Origin: Paenibacillus sonchi
GTDB taxonomy: Bacteria > Bacillota > Bacilli > Paenibacillales > Paenibacillaceae
Length of the DNA: 64,000 bases
NCBI RefSeq assembly: GCF_016772475.1
Contig: NZ_CP068595.1
Coordinates: 6,882,001 to 6,946,000 of the forward strand
Direction: 5' to 3'
Of this stretch, positions 61,147-64,000 are shown piece after piece. Position 1 is the stretch's first letter; every line of letters starts with the position of its first letter. Under the pieces are notes generated by a model. The model saw only the letters and a list, made by a program, of their open reading frames with translations. It did not search any database and was not told where the DNA came from. Made by a program: the position numbers and the translations under genes.

Positions 61147-61310
61147 AATTTCAATCTCCTTTATATTCGATCCCTCCCAAACCCTCCCTTCCAAGGGAGG
61201 GCCCAAGGGCTCCGCCCTCTGGACACCCGGCAAGGGCAACTTGCGTGAGAGAATCGGTAGATGGTGCTTAGAGACGGGGATGAAGGATCGCTTTCCGTCC
61301 CTTCGGGACA

Positions 61311-61420
61311 CGCTTAACGGACGCGGGATCTAGGTACTGATATCACAAACCCAAACCGGACTCTTACCAGCCCACCATACGCTTAACGGATGCGGGATCT
61401 AGATACTACTGATACAAACC
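61311..61420. repeat. direct repeat of about 40 bp
   Basis: CGCTTAACGGACGCGGGATC (61311) and CGCTTAACGGATGCGGGATC (61380), both continuing CTAGRTACT...GATA...CAAACC, 69 bp apart. Confidence 0.75.
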
Positions 61421-61564
61421 CCTGCTTTATCGTATGACTAACTATATATCGTCTTTGCGTCATTAAATAATTGCGTTTTTGCGTAAACTCCTTTTCGCAT
61501 CAAACGTTATAACTGTATTTGCTGCAACTATTTGATATATAAAAGGTTGTTTGGAGGTTTTAAA

Positions 61565-61690
61565 TGTACTTCGTACACTAAGAAGCGGGCTAACCCGGCG
61601 TTTGATCAACATTAAGCATATATAAGTGTACGAAGTGCAATTAGCTCCTTATACGCACGAAAAAGTTAGTTTTTAACTGCACAAAGTACA
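61565..61690. repeat. array of three 13-bp dyads (locus 4)
   Basis: TGTACTTCGTACA (61565, perfect), TGTACGAAGTGCA (61627), TGCACAAAGTACA (61678). Intervals 62 and 51 bp. Same consensus as the other three loci. Confidence 0.8.
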
Positions 61691-61747
61691 ACTAAACTAA
61701 CCTTAGCATGCAATTATTAATCCCCTGCGCAAATTAACTATATAGAG

Positions 61748-61814
61748 TGAACTTAAGTGACGCCCCCTGTCAACACAGGGATTCGTCGGGGCGCATACCT
61801 GATTCTTAAGTTCA
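61748..61814. other. structured palindrome between znuC and znuB
   Basis: Outer perfect 10-bp stem TGAACTTAAG / CTTAAGTTCA (61748-61757, 61805-61814). Inside lie an inner hairpin CCCTGT-CAAC-ACAGGG (61765-61780) and further complementary runs (CGCC/GGCG, GACG/CGTC). It lies 18 bp after the znuC stop on minus. It may be a structured RNA, a terminator without U-run, or a small mobile element. Confidence 0.5.
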
Positions 61815-61831
61815 GCTTATACAGAGTCAGA

Positions 61832-62581
61832 TTATGAGATTGTATGCTGCAGGTTGTCTACGGCGCAATCCTGGGCGTCATGGGAATGGCGGCAGTAAAA
61901 ATTGATTTTGCCGTTCTTTTGCACCGACTCCTCGCCCAGATAGTTCTTGATCATGTCAATGTCATGCGACACCATCAGGAACGTCATGTGGTGATGCGCA
62001 TGCATATGCATAATCAATTCGAAGAACCCTGCCTGCGTCTCGGCATCAATGCCGACCGTAGGTTCGTCCAAAATCAGCAGATCGGGATGATTGATCAGCG
62101 CCCGGGCCAGAAAGACGCGCTGCTGCTGGCCGCCGGACAGCTGGCCGACTCTTTTATCCGCTATATCCTGTATCCGCATCACTTCCAGCGCATCGTCGCA
62201 TTTCTGCTGCTGTGCTTTGGATACTCTGCGGATCAGATTTTTGTTATTGTATAATCCGGACATCACGACCTCACGCACAGTTGCCGGAAACAATGGGTTA
62301 AACGCGTTTTTCTGCGGCACATAGCCAATCCGCTCCCAGTCCTTGAACTTTTTGACCGATTGTCCGAACAGCTTGATTTCGCCGCTGGTTGCGGGGAGCA
62401 AACCGACGATCATTTTCAGAAGAGTGGTTTTACCTGCCCCGTTGGAGCCGATAATGCCGAGGAAATCCCGTTCCTTCACCGTATAGCTGAGTTCCGTTAT
62501 TACCTTCTGTTCGCCGTAGGAGAAGGATAGGTCCTGTATTTCGATCATATGCTGATGGCAGTCCAGGGATACCGGTTGCAT
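61832..62581 (-). CDS. znuC: zinc ABC transporter ATP-binding protein
   Basis: 249 residues from ATG 62581 (AAAGGCGG upstream). Walker A IGSNGAGKTTLLKMI, signature LSGGQQQRVFLARALI, Walker B LLILDEPTVGID, H-loop VSHD. The C-terminus is short and contains CRHSHDAQDC, a His/Cys-rich tail that may bind metal. Together with ZnuA and ZnuB it imports zinc. Confidence 0.92.
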   Translation of the reverse strand: MQPVSLDCHQHMIEIQDLSFSYGEQKVITELSYTVKERDFLGIIGSNGAGKTTLLKMIVGLLPATSGEIKLFGQSVKKFKDWERIGYVPQKNAFNPLFPATVREVVMSGLYNNKNLIRRVSKAQQQKCDDALEVMRIQDIADKRVGQLSGGQQQRVFLARALINHPDLLILDEPTVGIDAETQAGFFELIMHMHAHHHMTFLMVSHDIDMIKNYLGEESVQKNGKINFYCRHSHDAQDCAVDNLQHTIS

Positions 62582-62626
62582 GTGAGTACCGCCTTTCACT
62601 TATACTTTCTACTTATACTTTCCTTA

Positions 62627-63601
62627 TTATTGTAAGGCCAGAATCAGATTTTGCAAATTTTTCTCCATCAGGGTGAAATAATTGTCCCCATTCTTCTCCT
62701 GTGCTTCTGTCAGCCCTTCTACCGGATTAAGCACCATGGTGGATACCCCGGCTTCAGCCGCAAGAGTTTTGGCCAGTTTGTCCGATACCAGCTCTTCGAA
62801 GAAAATATAGCGGATGCCTTCCTTCTTCACCAGATCGGCAAGCTTCAGCAGGTCCTGGCTGCGCGGTTCCGCATCGGCGGACAGTCCCATAATGGCATGC
62901 TGGGTCAACCCGTAATCACGGGCCAAATAAGCAAAAGCCTGGTGGGATACCACAATCTCATGATTAGGCAGCTTGGCAAGTTCTGTTGCAAATTTACTGT
63001 CCAGCGCCTTCAGACGCTCCGCAAGCTTGTTGTAACGCTCTTCGTAACCATCCTTATGCGCAGGGTCAACAGACTGCAGGCTTTCTTTTATATTCTCCGC
63101 CATAATAAGCGCTGATCTGGGGCTTACCCAGGTGTGGGGGTCGGTATGCAGAGTGTCTGTGTGGCCTTCTGCTTCTGCTTCCCCTTCTCCACCATGATCA
63201 TGCCCGTCTTCCTCGTCAGTCATGATATAATCAACACCTTTGCTGACCTCCACCGCTTTGGCTTCGCTGTCCGCATCCAGGCTCTTCAGGAAATTCGGCA
63301 CCCAGCCTTCCAGCCCCGCTCCATTGTACAGGAACAGCTGAGCTTTGGAGGTATTGATAATATCCTGGCTGCGCGGTGTCCAATCATGCGGCTCTACACC
63401 TACCGGCAGCAGATTGATGGCATGGATATCCTCCCCGCCAATCTCGCTGGCAAATTCATATATAGGATAAAAAGTAGTAATTACGTTGACTTTACCTTCC
63501 ACGATACTTCCGCTGCTCTTCGGACCACAGGCTGCAAGCAGCAAAAATACCAGCAAAGTCAGCGTAAGCAGCACGCCCCTGTGCAGGCTCTTGGTTAACA
63601 T
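62627..63601 (-). CDS. znuA: zinc-binding lipoprotein ZnuA
   Basis: 324 residues. Lipoprotein signal with lipobox LLLAACGPK (lipid Cys near residue 25). SBP_bac_9 fold with the His metal ligands (PVGVEPHDWTP; HTDPHTWVSP; IVVSHQAFAYL), separated by the His/acid-rich loop DEEDGHDHGGEGEAEAEGHT (about 140-160). The His-rich loop indicates zinc. It is the first gene of the operon behind Zur-type operators. Confidence 0.93.
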   Translation of the reverse strand: MLTKSLHRGVLLTLTLLVFLLLAACGPKSSGSIVEGKVNVITTFYPIYEFASEIGGEDIHAINLLPVGVEPHDWTPRSQDIINTSKAQLFLYNGAGLEGWVPNFLKSLDADSEAKAVEVSKGVDYIMTDEEDGHDHGGEGEAEAEGHTDTLHTDPHTWVSPRSALIMAENIKESLQSVDPAHKDGYEERYNKLAERLKALDSKFATELAKLPNHEIVVSHQAFAYLARDYGLTQHAIMGLSADAEPRSQDLLKLADLVKKEGIRYIFFEELVSDKLAKTLAAEAGVSTMVLNPVEGLTEAQEKNGDNYFTLMEKNLQNLILALQ

Positions 63602-63619
63602 TGGATTGATCGACTCCTC

Positions 63620-63672
63620 AAATCGTAAATTTTACTATTTGAATTATAATAGTAATAGTTACGATAAGTCAA
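63620..63672 (-). promoter_or_regulatory. znuA promoter with two Zur boxes
   Basis: Minus strand: -35 TTGACT (63672-63667), 18-bp spacer, -10 TATAAT (63648-63643). The 21-bp site AAATCGTAAATTTTACTATTT (63620-63640) matches the Bacillus Zur consensus (AAATCGTAATnATTACGATTT) at about 17-18 of 20 positions; its first 20 bases are shown in part here for orientation. A second box, TTATCGTAACTATTACTATT at 63647-63667, covers the spacer. Repression by Zur in zinc excess is inferred. Confidence 0.75.
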
Positions 63673-63696
63673 CAAGCCCACTACAACCTAAACAAT

Positions 63697-63738
63697 AAAA
63701 AAAGGACAACTGCGCCATTTTCGCAGGTTGTCCCTTTC
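63697..63738 (-). terminator. terminator of metG
   Basis: GGACAACTGCG / CGCAGGTTGTCC stem (one bulge), then TTTTTTT on minus; 29 bp after metG. Confidence 0.8.
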
Positions 63739-63766
63739 TGTAAGCCAAGGCCGGATCAGTCCCGGC

Positions 63767-64000
63767 CTACTTCACAATCGCGCCGTTCGGCATGCTGTCC
63801 GGCACGGTGGCAATGGTCAGCTGGTCGCCTTTGGAGGCGGCCAGGATCATGCCCTGCGACAGCTCGCCGCGCAGCTTCACCGGCTTCAGGTTCACAATGC
63901 AGATCACCTTGCGTCCCACCAGGTCCTCCGGTGTGTAGAACTTGGCAATGCCGGAGACCACCTGGCGCTGCTCATAGCCCAGATCCAGCTGCAGCTTCAG
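63767..64000 (-). CDS. metG: methionyl-tRNA synthetase, C-terminal tRNA-binding domain (5' part beyond window)
   Basis: 78 visible residues: LQLDLGYEQRQVVSGIAKFY, then DLVGRKVICIVNLKPVKLRG, ELSQGMILAASKGDQLTIAT and DSMPNGAIVK. This is the CsaA/EMAP-like OB domain that closes bacterial MetG of the long type. A stand-alone CsaA-like protein is an alternative, but the C-terminal sequence fits MetG. Ends at a strong terminator. Confidence 0.85.
   Translation of the reverse strand: MKLQLDLGYEQRQVVSGIAKFYTPEDLVGRKVICIVNLKPVKLRGELSQGMILAASKGDQLTIATVPDSMPNGAIVK

Larger units (their letters stand above)
61147..61831. other. 685-bp gap between znuB and znuC with several repeats
   Basis: No gene. Contents on the plus strand: a perfect hairpin CCCTCCCTT / AAGGGAGGG at 61183-61202 followed by GGGCTCCGCCCTC; a 40-bp direct repeat (CGCTTAACGGAYGCGGGATC at 61311 and 61380); three phased dyads (61565-61690); and a long imperfect palindrome at 61748-61814. 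It interrupts what is normally one compact operon. Confidence 0.7.

Noticed and set aside
1..64000. tRNA, rRNA or tmRNA genes
   Set aside because: No cloverleaf with a T-arm GTTCRANNC motif in correct context and no rRNA-like stretch was noticed on reading; a covariance search would be decisive.

Overview
The window is chromosomal DNA from an endospore-forming Gram-positive rod, most likely Paenibacillus. It carries spo0A, spoIVB and the complete eight-gene spoIIIA operon in the classical Bacillus order (spoIIIAA-AH, accB, accC, asp23/yqhY, nusB, folD, xseA, xseB, ispA, dxs, tlyA, argR, recN, spoIVB, spo0A). It also has an S-layer-homology protein of more than 2000 residues, yqhO/P/Q/R/V and mntR, a spore photoproduct lyase, and moderate-to-high GC core genes. 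Almost all core genes lie on the minus strand. No rRNA or tRNA gene and no CRISPR array was seen.

Layout. 1-3.8 kb: branched-chain 2-oxoacid dehydrogenase genes (lpd, E1 alpha, E1 beta cut by the left edge) divergent from a DUF2627 membrane protein. 4.2-8.8 kb: a heterodimeric ABC exporter pair (one half frameshifted), a small ORF and thymidine kinase. 8.9-24 kb: accessory region with a frameshifted DinB protein, an agr-like peptide locus (membrane protein, AgrB, cysteine-free AgrD, LytTR), the sporulation checkpoint gene sda, small unknown and broken genes, the giant surface metallophosphatase/phosphodiester glycosidase, a type I toxin with antisense RNA, an AT-rich phosphoesterase, and a broken tyrosine recombinase abutting an ISL3 fragment. 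24.2-46.8 kb: the conserved sporulation and housekeeping block. 47-53.4 kb: yitT, a decayed glyoxalase gene, lysC, efp, papA, yqhR. 53.5-60 kb: yqhQ, yqhP, patatin lipase, a GHL10 glycosidase, mntR, a frameshifted splB, ccdA. 60.3-63.7 kb: a zinc ABC transporter (znuA-znuC-znuB) behind twin Zur boxes, then the 3' end of metG.

How the genes work together. Sda (checkpoint), Spo0A (master regulator, with three 0A boxes upstream), SpoIVB (sigma-K signalling protease) and SpoIIIAA-AH (mother-cell channel, behind a good sigma-E promoter) cover several sporulation stages. AccB/AccC, the BKD complex and the two Asp23-family proteins concern lipid synthesis and the envelope. Dxs/IspA begin isoprenoid synthesis. 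MntR and the Zur-type znu operon handle metal homeostasis.

The most unusual signals are intergenic. Four gaps carry runs of a 13-bp dyad TGYAC-N3-GTRCA whose copies are 51, 52 or 62 bp apart, that is, five or six helical turns. Two further gaps carry a second element made of about 51-bp units in direct orientation, a conserved centre, and two inverted units. Neither is explained by genes or terminators. Four otherwise good genes carry exactly one single-base indel each, so either the assembly has indel errors or the genes are recently broken.
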